Source: Roseicyclus marinus (GTDB lineage: Bacteria > Pseudomonadota > Alphaproteobacteria > Rhodobacterales > Rhodobacteraceae). From it: 64,000 nt of DNA. Within the stretch, counting starts at the first letter, position 1, and each line of letters opens with the position of its first letter. Under the pieces are notes generated by a model. It was not told the DNA's origin. It saw only the letters and a list, made by a program, of their open reading frames with translations, and ran no database searches. The position numbers were made by a program, and so were the translations under genes. Shown piece after piece: positions 1 through 7,603 of this stretch. The stretch is taken from assembly GCF_030163795.1 (NCBI RefSeq), contig NZ_JASJOF010000001.1, positions 248,001 to 312,000 on the forward strand. Reading direction: 5' to 3'.

Positions 1-2
1 AA

Positions 3-113
3 GGCTTCGGGGAACGCATCTGTGCCCGCTGCAAGGCCAGCACGGTTTGGCGCACGTCGCTGCCTGCCTACACGGGGCAGACGCGACGCCGCTCGGCCGT
101 CCGGTCGGGCTGA
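3..113 (+). CDS. Possible C-terminal end of an upstream gene (partial)
   Basis: This frame is open from the left edge of the window to a TGA at 111-113 and gives about 36 residues that include a Cys-x2-Cys pair (CARC). It ends just before the transglutaminase start. It could be the tail of a gene that begins outside the window, but it is too short to recognise and another frame is also open here. It could be chance. Confidence 0.2.
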   Translation, partial: GFGERICARCKASTVWRTSLPAYTGQTRRRSAVRSG

Positions 114-123
114 GGCGGCGGTC

Positions 124-990
124 ATGCCCCATGTCACGATCAGCCATGACACGACCTATCGCTACCGCGACCCGGTCATCCCCGGTGCGCACCGCCTGAT
201 GCTGCGCCCGAGGGAGACGCGCGACCTGCGCCTTGTCGGCTTCGATCTGGATGTGACGCCGGAGGCACGGATCGATTGGTCACATGACGTGGCAGGCAAC
301 GCGATTGCGACCGCGAATTTTCTGGCATCCTCCGACACCATCGTCATCCGGGCGCGCACCATCGTCGAGTTGAGTGCGCCGGCTTGGCCTGTCTTTGCCA
401 TCGCCGCCTCGGCGATCGATTACCCGTTTCTGTATTCCGCCGATGACCGTGCCGATCTGGGTGCGCTTGTTGCCCCGCAATACGTCGATCAGGATCGCCG
501 CCTTGCAGACTGGGTTTGCGGTTTCGTGCGGAGCACGCCGACCGATACGCTGTCGCTTCTGAAGGATCTGAGCAACGGCATCGCGGCGCGGATCGCCTAC
601 GAGGTGCGCGAGACCGAGGGCACGCAAGGCCCGCTCGACACGCTCGACCGGGGGTGGGGATCGTGCCGTGATCTGGCTGTGCTGATGGCGGAGGCCTGCC
701 GCACCCTTGGCCTCGGCGCGCGGCTGGTGTCGGGCTACCTCTATGATCCGCAGGGGAGCAGCCTCGGGTCGGCGGGGTCGGGGTCCACCCATGCGTGGGT
801 CGAGGTTTTCGTGCCGGGCGCGGGCTGGATCACCTATGACCCGACGAACCGCGCCGTGGGTGCGGCCAACCTGATCCCCGTTGCGGTCGGGCGGCGCATG
901 TCGCAGATCGCACCCGTCACGGGCAGTTTCCAAGGCGCACCATCCGACCTGCACACGATGGAGGTCGCGGTCAGCGTGACGGCGGCCTGA
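124..990 (+). CDS. Transglutaminase-like family protein
   Basis: A 288-residue protein of the bacterial transglutaminase-like family, whose members are cysteine-protease/amidase-fold enzymes often found beside alpha-E or circularly permuted ATP-grasp proteins; substrates are generally unknown. The N-terminal beta domain (about residues 1-90) has the usual opening motif YRY. The catalytic triad is visible: Cys181 in GSCRD, His223 in THAWVEV and Asp239 in YDPTN. I chose the ATG at 124 because family members start with a short MxxxI-H-x-TxYxY segment; an upstream GTG at 22 would add 34 Arg-rich residues with no family match. No signal peptide is seen, so it is probably cytoplasmic. The next gene converges on it. 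Confidence 0.85.
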   Translation: MPHVTISHDTTYRYRDPVIPGAHRLMLRPRETRDLRLVGFDLDVTPEARIDWSHDVAGNAIATANFLASSDTIVIRARTIVELSAPAWPVFAIAASAIDYPFLYSADDRADLGALVAPQYVDQDRRLADWVCGFVRSTPTDTLSLLKDLSNGIAARIAYEVRETEGTQGPLDTLDRGWGSCRDLAVLMAEACRTLGLGARLVSGYLYDPQGSSLGSAGSGSTHAWVEVFVPGAGWITYDPTNRAVGAANLIPVAVGRRMSQIAPVTGSFQGAPSDLHTMEVAVSVTAA

Positions 991-999
991 GGGGCGACC

Positions 1000-1191
1000 T
1001 CAGCCTCCGACGCGCATGCCGCGCATCCCGTCCAGCACGCCGAAGGCGGTGAGCAGCCACAGAACGACCGCGATCACGATCACGACGTTGAGGATGGATT
1101 TTATCTTTCCATCCATCGGGATGTAGGTGTTGACGAGCCAAAGCAGCACGCCGACGACGATCAGCGTCACGACAAGATTGATAAGCGGCAT
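1000..1191 (-). CDS. Thivi_2564-type small membrane protein
   Basis: A 63-residue protein with two hydrophobic helices joined by a short polar linker reading NTYIPMDGKIK. This linker and layout match the small Thivi_2564-type membrane proteins that are widespread in proteobacteria and of unknown function. An in-frame GTG three codons upstream is possible, but the ATG at 1191 has an AAAGG Shine-Dalgarno eight bases before it. A copy of the 5-4-5 palindrome (1282-1295) lies about 90 bases upstream, so the gene may share regulation with the other envelope genes here. Confidence 0.8.
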   Translation of the reverse strand: MPLINLVVTLIVVGVLLWLVNTYIPMDGKIKSILNVVIVIAVVLWLLTAFGVLDGMRGMRVGG

Positions 1192-1281
1192 GGGAGGCAC
1201 CTTTGTGTTTTGTCCGGTACCGGTTGCGCCAGATGACGACCGGATCGACCTGCACCCTAGGCGTGCGCTGTGCGGACGACA

Positions 1282-1295
1282 CTGATCGGGGTTAG
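1282..1295. promoter_or_regulatory. Candidate Crp/Fnr-type operator (full match)
   Basis: CTGAT-CGGG-GTTAG, a 5-4-5 arrangement fitting a CTRAY-N4-RTYAG palindrome. It lies in the spacer between the Thivi_2564-type gene (about 90 bases upstream of its start) and the gene at 1455. It has the architecture of Crp/Fnr-family sites but not the classical FNR half-site TTGAT. Assignment to the regulator at 5705 is inference. Confidence 0.4.
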
Positions 1296-1454
1296 CGACG
1301 CGTCATCGCCACGCCGCTGATCTGCATCAGCCATCTGCCGAGCTTCTTCCCCTAGTGTTTCGTGGTGCGTAATCGGGCGGCCCTGTGCCGCCGTGTGACC
1401 AACACGGATCGCTGCGCGCGCTGTGCGCCACCCATCCGGGAGAGGGATATCGCA

Positions 1455-1877
1455 ATGTCCAGAATGGATTACCTGCGGCAGGGCGGCACGCCCTTCGATG
1501 GCTTTCTCTATGCACAATTGGGCGAGGACAGCACCGGCCATGAAGTCAGCGTTCTGTCCGCCCTCGCACGTCTGGGGTTGGATCCATGGGATGAGGCTGC
1601 CGCCTTGTCCGCCTTGCCGCGCGACAGTGCGGCGGCCCGTCTTGCGGGGCATCTGGCCCGTGTCAGCAGCCTACCCGACCTCGGGGCCGAAAGGACGACG
1701 ATCCCGCCGAGGTTGATCGCGCTCCTGCCGCACCGCCGCGACACGCGGGACGGTGCGGATCTGCGCAACGTGGTGACCGCGCGGTTGGGGCGCATCGGTC
1801 CGATGATTGCCCTGATCCTTGCGATCCTGTTCCTGCTGCAAACCCTTGGTTTCGGGCTGTCGGGCGCGGGCGGATAG
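1455..1877 (+). CDS. Hypothetical protein with C-terminal membrane anchor
   Basis: 140 residues, not recognised. The first 115 or so are hydrophilic and Ala/Leu-rich. A single hydrophobic segment near the C-terminus (about 118-136, IGPMIALILAILFLL) should anchor the protein in the membrane with most of the chain on one side. The ATG at 1455 follows a GGAGAGGGA purine run; the reading frame is open further upstream, but that part is Arg/Cys-rich and unlikely to be coding. It converges on the DUF3185-type gene 23 bases away. Confidence 0.6.
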   Translation: MSRMDYLRQGGTPFDGFLYAQLGEDSTGHEVSVLSALARLGLDPWDEAAALSALPRDSAAARLAGHLARVSSLPDLGAERTTIPPRLIALLPHRRDTRDGADLRNVVTARLGRIGPMIALILAILFLLQTLGFGLSGAGG

Positions 1878-1900
1878 CTCGCGCCCGGCCCTGTTGCCTG

Positions 1901-2113
1901 TCAGCTGCGGATGTAGCCGAGCGCCAACAGGCCGATGCCGGCGGCCGCGGCACCCACGCCTCCGATCAGGTACCACATGGTGTTGCCGGTATAGCGGCCG
2001 GTCAGAGCCTCACTCATCTGGTCCATCGGCGTGGTCGAGGCGCGCCATGCGAAAAACAGCAAAAGGGCACCGATCGCGAGCGCGACGAGCCCGAGGATGT
2101 TCGACTGTGTCAT
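1901..2113 (-). CDS. DUF3185-type small membrane protein
   Basis: 70 residues with two transmembrane helices (about 6-23 and 47-66) separated by a polar stretch ending in NTMWYLIGG. This pattern is characteristic of the DUF3185 family of small inner-membrane proteins, function unknown. The ATG at 2113 has an AAGGATC ribosome site seven bases upstream; the frame continues 34 codons further but without family similarity. It diverges from the OmpA-family gene at 2377, with a motif copy (2232-2245) in the shared spacer. Confidence 0.75.
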   Translation of the reverse strand: MTQSNILGLVALAIGALLLFFAWRASTTPMDQMSEALTGRYTGNTMWYLIGGVGAAAAGIGLLALGYIRS

Positions 2114-2231
2114 GAGATGATCCTTGGATGGGGCGATGTCGCCCAAAGGGCAGGACAGGCGGCCGTGCCGGTTGGCGAGGGGCCGCCCAGCCTGTCGGAT
2201 CTTCATGTTGGCCATCGGCGGGCCCTTTGCA

Positions 2232-2245
2232 CTTACTTCGATCAG
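2232..2245. promoter_or_regulatory. Candidate Crp/Fnr-type operator (one mismatch)
   Basis: CTTAC-TTCG-ATCAG; on the minus strand this reads CTGAT-CGAA-GTAAG. It sits in the divergent spacer between the DUF3185-type gene and the OmpA-family gene, where one site could serve both. Confidence 0.35.
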
Positions 2246-2376
2246 TTCGGGCTGTGTGCGGTGACCCTATGGTCGAGCCCGAGACGGCTGGGCGGCGGGT
2301 GTGGTCGCGCCGTACACCCCGCAGGGCCATTCCGGCGCGGCGGCGATCCCGCGCGCATTGTCAGAAAGGCAGCAGC

Positions 2377-3951
2377 ATGACCCCTCATATCCTGCGCTCC
2401 ACCACGGCTGTCGTTCTGGCCATCGCCCTCCTGCAACCGGCCCAGATCCGCGCCCAGACCTGCGCGGAGGTGGAGCCAGCAGGGGAGAGCGATGTACAGG
2501 CGCCCACCGTGGAAACCGTGGACCCGACCCCAGAGGAAATCTGCGCCGAAGCCGGCATCACGGACCCGCTGGCCTGTTCTGACCACATCCGCCTGTGCGA
2601 GGCCGAGGCCTTGGCCGCCGAACAACTGGCGGTAGAGGCGGAACTGGCCGCGGAGGCGGCTGCTGCGATGGCCGTAGCGGAGGATGCAGCGGCACAGGCA
2701 GAGATCGCCGCCGAGGCGGCGGAAGCCGAAGCGACCCTTGCCGCGGAGGCTGAGGCTACTGCGGAGGCGGAACGAGAGGCCGCGACGGCGGAGGCGGAAG
2801 CAGCCGCAGCGCTGGCCGCGGATACCGGCGCCGGGCAAAGCTGCCTGGCCGAGACAATCGGCGCCGATGGGGCCGTGATCTGCGTGGACGCGATCACCCC
2901 CGACACCGTCTTGGCCCTTGGCGAGGATCCGGCGCGCGACGCCGAGGCAGGGGCAGGGGCCGACGTTACGCTGGAAGCCATCACTGAGGACAGCGTGCGT
3001 GCGAGCGCGCAGGATTTCGAAGATTGGCGCGGAACGACGGGCGCATCTGCCGAGGCTGACAGCGGACCAAGCGATCTGGAACGCGCGGGCCTTGTGTTGC
3101 TCGGGGCGGCTGTGGTCGGCGCGATCCTCGCCAATGGCCAGCGCGTCGCGGCCAATACAGGTGATCGTATCATCGTGGTGGATGAGGACGGCAGCTATGA
3201 CGTTCTGCGCGACGACGATGCGCTGCTGCGCCAACCGGGGTCCGAGGTTCGGACCGAACGCTTCGCCGATGGCTCGACCCGTACGGTCGTGACGCGCGCG
3301 GATGGCACGCGCATCACCACAATCCGCGATACCAGCGGTCGCGCGCTGCGCCGCCTGCGGATCGACCCGGACGGGCGGGAACATGTTCTGATCGACGATA
3401 CCCGTAGCTCCGCGCCGGTGGTGCTTGCTGACCTGCCGCAGCCGGTGACGGTCGGCCAGGACGCGTTCGCGGCCACCGACACCGAGACGCTGCGCACCGT
3501 CCTGCTGGCGGCCGACCGTGTCGATCTGGGGCGCAGTTTCAGCCTGCGTCAGGTTCGCGACATCCAACCCGTGCGGGCACTTGCCCCCGAGATCACCCTG
3601 AGCGGCATCACCTTCGAGACCGGATCGGCCGCCATCGCGCAGTCGCAGGCCGAAGTCTTTGGGCAGCTGGGCCAGGTGATGCGCGCCCTGATCGAAATCG
3701 ACCCGACCGAGGTCTTTTTGATCGAGGGCTATACCGATGCGGTCGGTGCGGCGGGCTACAACCTTTTGTTGTCGGATCGCCGCGCGGAATCCGTCGCCTT
3801 GGCCTTCAGCGAATATTTCGACGTGCCCGCCGAGAATATGGTGGTCCAAGGCTATGGCGAAAATCACCTGCGGATCGCGACGCAAGCGCCCGAGCGTGAG
3901 AACCGCCGCGTCGCGGTGCGGCGGATCACACCGCTTTTGCGCGGCTATTGA
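2377..3951 (+). CDS. OmpA-family protein with Ala/Glu-rich coiled-coil
   Basis: A 524-residue exported envelope protein. Residues 1-26 form a Sec signal peptide ending IRA. Residues about 71-148 are an extremely Ala/Glu-rich helical stretch, probably a periplasmic coiled coil. A hydrophobic segment at about 234-252 may be a second membrane element. The C-terminal OmpA-like peptidoglycan-binding domain (about 405-520) contains GYTDAVG and SDRRAESV, where the Asp and Arg that grip diaminopimelate are expected. The ATG at 2377 is taken because the signal peptide follows at once; the purine-rich run before it (GAAAGGCAGCAGC) supports it. Role inferred: linking membrane and cell wall. Confidence 0.85.
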   Translation: MTPHILRSTTAVVLAIALLQPAQIRAQTCAEVEPAGESDVQAPTVETVDPTPEEICAEAGITDPLACSDHIRLCEAEALAAEQLAVEAELAAEAAAAMAVAEDAAAQAEIAAEAAEAEATLAAEAEATAEAEREAATAEAEAAAALAADTGAGQSCLAETIGADGAVICVDAITPDTVLALGEDPARDAEAGAGADVTLEAITEDSVRASAQDFEDWRGTTGASAEADSGPSDLERAGLVLLGAAVVGAILANGQRVAANTGDRIIVVDEDGSYDVLRDDDALLRQPGSEVRTERFADGSTRTVVTRADGTRITTIRDTSGRALRRLRIDPDGREHVLIDDTRSSAPVVLADLPQPVTVGQDAFAATDTETLRTVLLAADRVDLGRSFSLRQVRDIQPVRALAPEITLSGITFETGSAAIAQSQAEVFGQLGQVMRALIEIDPTEVFLIEGYTDAVGAAGYNLLLSDRRAESVALAFSEYFDVPAENMVVQGYGENHLRIATQAPERENRRVAVRRITPLLRGY

Positions 3952-3979
3952 GCCCGCTGCCCCACAATCGCGCGACGCA

Positions 3980-3993
3980 CTGATCCATGTTGC
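3980..3993. promoter_or_regulatory. Candidate Crp/Fnr-type operator (weak)
   Basis: CTGAT-CCAT-GTTGC, with the first half-site exact and two mismatches in the second. It is about 80 bases upstream of the tiny membrane protein gene at 4072, which begins a likely three-gene operon. Confidence 0.2.
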
Positions 3994-4071
3994 GGACAGG
4001 CGCCCCCGGATCGGCAGGATGATCGCGACAGGGCGGATCTGCCCGACACGCTTCAACACAAAGGACGCGAC

Positions 4072-4146
4072 ATGAACCAGATTATCTACATCGTCGGCCT
4101 GATCGTGGTCGTGGTCGTCATCTTGGGGTTTTTCGGCCTGCGCTAG
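4072..4146 (+). CDS. 24-residue single-helix membrane protein
   Basis: A very small gene encoding one hydrophobic helix flanked by MNQ at the start and LR at the end (sequence opens MNQIIYIVGL). It has a good AAGGACG ribosome site just before the ATG. Proteins of this form (single helix of about 24 residues ending FFGLR) recur in Rhodobacteraceae, to my recollection. Function unknown. It lies 87 bases upstream of the DUF883-type gene, probably in the same transcript. Confidence 0.6.
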   Translation: MNQIIYIVGLIVVVVVILGFFGLR

Positions 4147-4233
4147 TGCCGTGGCTCTTGCGATGTCGTCCCGCCCGGTTGGATGTGAGCCCCGGCACGT
4201 TCCGGCGCATTTGAAGAAGACGAGGATTTTGCC

Positions 4234-4503
4234 GTGAACGCCTCCATCACAAAAGACAATAACCCCTCCGAGGACGACCTGAGCCACCAACTCGAGGTGT
4301 TACGGGCGGATGTTGCGAAACTTGTCTCGACCCTGTCGGACGACCTGTCTGACGGTATTGGCAAGGCGGGCCGCCAGATCGGGCAGACCGGCCGTGACGC
4401 GCGCACGACCGCCACCAGCACGGTGCTGGACCATCCGCTAGCAGCGGTCGGCATTGCCGTGGGTGTGGGTGTGCTGCTGGGCCTTGTCGCGCGCAAGGGC
4501 TGA
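4234..4503 (+). CDS. DUF883 (ElaB/YqjD-type) membrane-anchored protein
   Basis: 89 residues: an amphipathic helical N-terminal two-thirds followed by a C-terminal helix ending in GLVARKG. This is the layout of the DUF883 family (ElaB, YqjD, YgaM), inner-membrane proteins that in E. coli bind ribosomes in stationary phase. The ribosome-binding role is known only for the E. coli members. It is followed seven bases later by a holin-like membrane protein, the same pairing as yqjD-yqjE. Confidence 0.8.
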   Translation: MNASITKDNNPSEDDLSHQLEVLRADVAKLVSTLSDDLSDGIGKAGRQIGQTGRDARTTATSTVLDHPLAAVGIAVGVGVLLGLVARKG

Positions 4504-4509
4504 GCACCC

Positions 4510-4896
4510 ATGGGTCTGCCGCTGTTGGAGCCACTGCGCGAGGCCGCCCGCAAAGCCGTGAGCGGAGCGGGCGAGCGGGTCATGACCATGCTTGTCACGC
4601 TGGTGCTTGCGGGCTTGTCCGCGGGACTTGTGCTGTCGGCGGGGTTGGTGGTTTTGTCGCGCGCGATCGGCTTTCCGCTGGCGGCGGTTCTGATCGGTGC
4701 GGTCTTTGCCCTCATGGCACTGATTGTCCATTTTGCAGGCCGTGTGCGCGCCAAGCGCCGGGCCAAGCGGTTTGAGCGTGCGGCCGACAGAGCGGCGGCG
4801 GATCTTGCGCTGGCTGCCACATTGGTCCGCTCTGCCCGGCCGCTTCTGCCCTTTGCGGCCTTCCTTGGGGCCTTTTGGCTGACTTGGCGGAGCTGA
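4510..4896 (+). CDS. Holin-X/YqjE-like membrane protein
   Basis: 128 residues with a short amphipathic N-terminus, two strong transmembrane helices (about 27-48 and 56-75), a basic KRRAKRFERA segment and a final hydrophobic stretch. This resembles the phage-holin-family/YqjE proteins that commonly follow DUF883 proteins. There is no sign of a phage here, so lysis is not implied. Adjacent to and probably co-transcribed with the DUF883-type gene. Confidence 0.7.
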   Translation: MGLPLLEPLREAARKAVSGAGERVMTMLVTLVLAGLSAGLVLSAGLVVLSRAIGFPLAAVLIGAVFALMALIVHFAGRVRAKRRAKRFERAADRAAADLALAATLVRSARPLLPFAAFLGAFWLTWRS

Positions 4897-4923
4897 AGAC
4901 GCCGTCACCGTTTCGGCCCCGGA

Positions 4924-4937
4924 CTGATGCAGGTTAG
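4924..4937. promoter_or_regulatory. Candidate Crp/Fnr-type operator (full match)
   Basis: CTGAT-GCAG-GTTAG, an exact match to the proposed 5-4-5 motif, in the spacer after the holin-like gene and about 200 bases upstream of the three-hairpin RNA candidate. The 11-mer GACTGATGCAG that includes it recurs at 5621 and 6850. Confidence 0.4.
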
Positions 4938-5124
4938 CGTCAGGGCATGGTGGATCAGCGATCATGTTCACCGGGTTGTGCGGCGTCGAGCAGGCGAGCC
5001 AACCCGATTGGCAGTCGTTGACCCTCTGACCCTGCCGAAAGGATCACCCATCGTGCCAAGATCAGCCTCAAAGCGGGATCGGGGCGAGGCCACCAGGATA
5101 GACGGCTGACATGAGGCACCGGAG

Positions 5125-5252
5125 GCCGAAGCAAAAACCGCCGATGCCCTGTTTTGCAAGATGGTTCGGCTCTGCGAGAGATGGCCTGAGCAAGGGTAAC
5201 TCTCGCTGCCGCAACGGCCCCGCCGTCACGTACCTCGGGCGGCGGGGTTTTT
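5125..5252 (+). ncRNA. Candidate small RNA with three stem-loops
   Basis: In the gene-free stretch 4897-5292, three hairpins follow in order on the plus strand. GCAAAA (5131-5136) pairs with TTTTGC (5152-5157). GCGAGAG (5174-5180) pairs perfectly with CTCTCGC (5200-5206). CCCCGCCG (5218-5225) pairs with CGGCGGGG (5240-5247) and is followed by five T. No plausible protein is encoded. The last hairpin must end a plus-strand transcript, because the T run is only on that side and the flanking gene is on the opposite strand. The 5' end is a guess; the transcript could instead be a long 3' UTR of the holin-like operon. Confidence 0.45.
5218..5252 (+). terminator. Rho-independent terminator
   Basis: An eight-base-pair GC-only stem (5218-5225 with 5240-5247) around a 14-base loop, followed by TTTTT. 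It is directional: on the minus strand no T run follows. Confidence 0.8.
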
Positions 5253-5292
5253 CTGTCTTGTGGACAAGCCGTGACCTTTGCGGCGCGAGGGT

Positions 5293-5526
5293 TCAGGGCC
5301 GTCGCACGGAATTTCCGCCTGCAATAATCCCGTTGATCAGCTCTGCGACCGCCTTGTGCATCTCGGCCTGATCCGCACCGGGCGCAAATTCATGGGCGTT
5401 GGCGGCGTCGCGCAGGATGCCGACGATTTCCCGCTCAGGTAAAATCTTGCCATCGTTCAAAGCCAGAAGAAGCGATTCACAGATCGAGAGAGCGGCGGTT
5501 CCAGCGATATCGGGGGGCACGGGCAT
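5293..5526 (-). CDS. Hypothetical protein (Rhodobacteraceae-type)
   Basis: 77 residues, soluble and helical, with recognisable phrases SICESLLLALND and REIVGILRDAA that I associate with a conserved, uncharacterised Rhodobacteraceae protein. The ATG at 5526 is the most likely start; the frame is open upstream, but the added residues look non-coding. It diverges from the Crp/Fnr-type regulator gene with a motif copy (5623-5636) between them. Confidence 0.6.
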   Translation of the reverse strand: MPVPPDIAGTAALSICESLLLALNDGKILPEREIVGILRDAANAHEFAPGADQAEMHKAVAELINGIIAGGNSVRRP

Positions 5527-5622
5527 GATCGGTATCGCTTTCGGTTCAAGGAGGGTGAGAGCGGTCTGGTCCGCTCTGGATCGGAATGCCTCGCCACAAT
5601 GGGCGAAATCGCGTATCATCGA

Positions 5623-5636
5623 CTGATGCAGAGCAG
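5623..5636. promoter_or_regulatory. Candidate Crp/Fnr-type operator (autoregulatory position)
   Basis: CTGAT-GCAG-AGCAG, one mismatch from CTRAY-N4-RTYAG. It lies in the 178-base divergent spacer between the hypothetical gene at 5526 and the regulator gene at 5705, so the regulator could control itself. Confidence 0.3.
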
Positions 5637-5704
5637 CATGGTGCAGATTTCCCCCGCTAGAAGTGGGGTGATTGCATTCGCCCTGGCACATGAGGGACCC
5701 AGAG

Positions 5705-6436
5705 ATGTTGACCCTCCAAAGCCCGTTGACCAGCAAATTGTCGGCCTATGTCGCCTTGTCGGCCAGCGATCTCGACACGCTCGCCCGATTTCATCGAAGG
5801 CGACGGATCTTTCAGGCCGGCCATGAACTGATCCATGAGGGCCAGAAGAACCAATCGGCCTTTGTCCTCGCGGAGGGTTGGGCCTGTTCCTACAAGCTTT
5901 TGCCCGATGGCGAACGCCAGATCGTGGATTTCCAGATTCCCGGCGATTTCCTGGGGCTGCGCAGCATCTTGTTCCGCACCTCCGACCATAGTGTCGAGGC
6001 GGTGACGCAGATAGAAGCCTCCGAGGTGCTGGCCTCCGATATCCTCGACAGTTTCGCCCATGCGCCACGACTTGCGACGGCGGTTCTGTGGGCGGCCTCG
6101 CGCGACGAAGCGATGGTGGTGGAACATCTTGTCAACCTGGGTCGGCGTTCCGCCGATATCCGTATGGCGCATTTCCTTTTGGAATTGGGCGCGCGCCTGC
6201 GGTTGGTCGGGGTCGGAGATCCCGCGGGGTTCGACTGCCCGCTGACGCAGTATCATCTGGCCGATGTGTTGGGTCTGAGCGCGGTGCATGTAAACCGCGT
6301 GCTTCGGCATTTGCGCGAAGAGGGGCTGGTCACGTTCCAGAAGGGCCGCGTCGAATTCGACGACATGGCGCGTCTGACGCGCATGGCGGGCTTTGACCCC
6401 GAATATCTGGATCAGACGCGCCCGTTGCTGCCCTGA
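5705..6436 (+). CDS. Crp/Fnr-family transcriptional regulator
   Basis: 243 residues. A cyclic-nucleotide-binding-like beta-roll (about 25-115, with GHELIHEGQ and PGDFLGL) is followed by a dimerisation helix and a winged helix-turn-helix (about 180-215) whose recognition helix reads SAVHVNRVLRHL. The FNR cysteine cluster is absent, so it is not an oxygen-sensing [4Fe-4S] FNR. The conserved Arg of the recognition helix is kept (VNR), but the FNR/CRP specificity Glu is replaced, which predicts a non-standard half-site. Start at 5705 after GAGGGACCCAGAG; a start at 5690 is possible. Ligand unknown. Inference: it governs the envelope/stress genes around it. Confidence 0.85.
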   Translation: MLTLQSPLTSKLSAYVALSASDLDTLARFHRRRRIFQAGHELIHEGQKNQSAFVLAEGWACSYKLLPDGERQIVDFQIPGDFLGLRSILFRTSDHSVEAVTQIEASEVLASDILDSFAHAPRLATAVLWAASRDEAMVVEHLVNLGRRSADIRMAHFLLELGARLRLVGVGDPAGFDCPLTQYHLADVLGLSAVHVNRVLRHLREEGLVTFQKGRVEFDDMARLTRMAGFDPEYLDQTRPLLP

Positions 6437-6490
6437 TCACCCGCCCCGAGATGCGTATCCCGGGGAGAGTTCTTCAAAGGGCGGGGACCG

Positions 6491-6685
6491 TCAGACGAGC
6501 GCGTGACGCGCCGCATCGAGTTCGCGGTTGCAATCGGCATCCTTGTTTTCGTCTCGTGCCTTTTGCGCCGCCTTGTAGTGGGTCAGGGACGCGTCCTTTT
6601 TCGGACCTGCGGGGGCTGCATCCCAGGCCGCCTTGACGGTTTTCATTTTCTCGGCCGTGGTCGGGTTGGGTGTCTTGTTGTCCAT
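6491..6685 (-). CDS. Small hydrophilic hypothetical protein
   Basis: 64 residues, highly charged, no membrane segment (contains KDASLTHYKAAQKARDEN). Not recognised. A strong AAAGGAC ribosome site stands seven bases before the ATG, which supports translation. A weak copy of the 5-4-5 motif lies at 6852-6865, about 170 bases upstream. Confidence 0.6.
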   Translation of the reverse strand: MDNKTPNPTTAEKMKTVKAAWDAAPAGPKKDASLTHYKAAQKARDENKDADCNRELDAARHALV

Positions 6686-6851
6686 GAGAGTCGTCCTTTC
6701 CAGATCTGCCAGAGCGGGCGTAGCAGCCCCGCACGAGGGGCTGGTTTGTCCAGCCGCCCGACAAGGCCGCTGCGCGAGACTCGAACCGATCGATCAACGG
6801 CGAGGTAGTCTGCCGTCTTGTTGACCATGCACGAGACAGGCGGACGGGGGA

Positions 6852-6865
6852 CTGATGCAGATCGG
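6852..6865. promoter_or_regulatory. Candidate Crp/Fnr-type operator (one mismatch)
   Basis: CTGAT-GCAG-ATCGG, in the spacer upstream of the minus-strand gene at 6685 and just before the terminator of the OmpA lipoprotein gene. Confidence 0.3.
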
Positions 6866-6907
6866 TGGCGCGACGTGTTTTTGAAGAAACCGCTTGGCAC
6901 CGGACAG

Positions 6908-6934
6908 AAAAAGGGCCGGGAATTGCCCCGGCCC
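6908..6934 (-). terminator. Rho-independent terminator of the OmpA lipoprotein gene
   Basis: On the minus strand, GGGCCGGG and CCCGGCCC (6927-6934 and 6913-6920) form an eight-pair stem with a six-base loop, followed by TTTTT (6908-6912). It is 28 bases beyond the stop codon of the gene at 6962. Confidence 0.85.
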
Positions 6935-6961
6935 ATCTTGGCTCGCTTGTGAGATTGCGCG

Positions 6962-7603
6962 TCAATTCGGAGTGATGACGATCTCGACACGCCGGTTCTG
7001 CGCCCGCCCGGCCGCCGTGGCATTCGAGGCGATGGGTTCGTAAAAGCCGCGGCCAGACACCACGATGCGTCCGGCATCGGTTCCCGTCGCGATCAGCTCG
7101 CGTGCGACGGCAAGGGCGCGGTCCTGGCTGAGTTGGGCATTGTAGGCGGCGCCGCCCACATTGTCGGTATGGCCCAAGACACGGACGTGCGTGTTGGGAT
7201 GGCGCCGCAAGCTGTCGGAGACGGCCCGCAGCGAGGGACGGAAGCCGGGGTCGACGACCGACGATCCGGTGCGGAAGGTCACGCCCTCGGGAAGGATGAC
7301 CCGCAGGTCGCTGCCGGTATTGGTGATCATCGCCCCCGATCCGGCCAGCGATTGTTGCAACTCACGCTCCTGCGTTTGCAACTGCGTGCCGATCGCGCCG
7401 CCGATGGCTGCGCCGACTGCGGTGCCGATCACCGTCGCCCGGGTATCGCCGCCGATGATCTGCCCGGCAGCGGCACCGGTCAGACCGCCGATGACAGCGC
7501 CGGTGCCGGGTTGGTAATTGGTGCCGTCGGGGTTGGCACAACTCGCCAGCGCCAGTGTGCCCGCAACAAGCGCGATCGAGATCCTGGTTCCATGATGGCC
7601 CAT
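6962..7603 (-). CDS. OmpA-family lipoprotein with glycine zipper
   Basis: 213 residues. A lipoprotein signal peptide ends in the lipobox LALASC, so the mature protein should be lipid-anchored at Cys. A glycine-zipper segment follows (about 36-75, GAVIGGLTGAAAG and GAAIGGAIG). The C-terminal OmpA domain has FRTGSS, GHTDNVGG and LSQDRALAVA, with the Asp and Arg needed to bind peptidoglycan. This is the YiaD-like arrangement. The ATG at 7603 has AAGGAAAGGA upstream; the longer frame lacks a signal peptide. It probably tethers the outer membrane to the cell wall. Confidence 0.88.
   Translation of the reverse strand: MGHHGTRISIALVAGTLALASCANPDGTNYQPGTGAVIGGLTGAAAGQIIGGDTRATVIGTAVGAAIGGAIGTQLQTQERELQQSLAGSGAMITNTGSDLRVILPEGVTFRTGSSVVDPGFRPSLRAVSDSLRRHPNTHVRVLGHTDNVGGAAYNAQLSQDRALAVARELIATGTDAGRIVVSGRGFYEPIASNATAAGRAQNRRVEIVITPN

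Noticed and set aside
22-123. N-terminal extension of the transglutaminase from a GTG at 22
   Set aside because: The 34 added residues are Arg/Ala/Pro-rich, and family members begin at the ATG corresponding to 124.
2590-2820. Ala/Glu-rich repeats that look like a tandem DNA repeat
   Set aside because: The DNA units are not exact and vary in codon choice while the protein pattern is kept. This fits a coiled coil under selection rather than a recent satellite or CRISPR.
2242-4290. A 682-codon open frame antisense to the OmpA-family gene and its downstream spacer
   Set aside because: Its product is low-complexity (Arg/Gly/His-rich) and shows no domain. The sense strand carries a signal peptide and a full OmpA domain. 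High GC content keeps antisense frames open by chance.
4510-4896. Prophage remnant because of the holin-like protein
   Set aside because: The gene forms the common DUF883-holin-like pair and no other phage gene is present.
5705-6436. Oxygen-sensing FNR homologue (FnrL)
   Set aside because: The N-terminal cysteine cluster is missing; only two Cys occur, in unrelated positions.
4922-6860. Repeated 11-mer GACTGATGCAG (4922, 5621, 6850) as a mobile-element remnant
   Set aside because: Flanking bases differ completely between copies and there are no terminal repeats or transposase pieces. A regulator site explains the repeats better.
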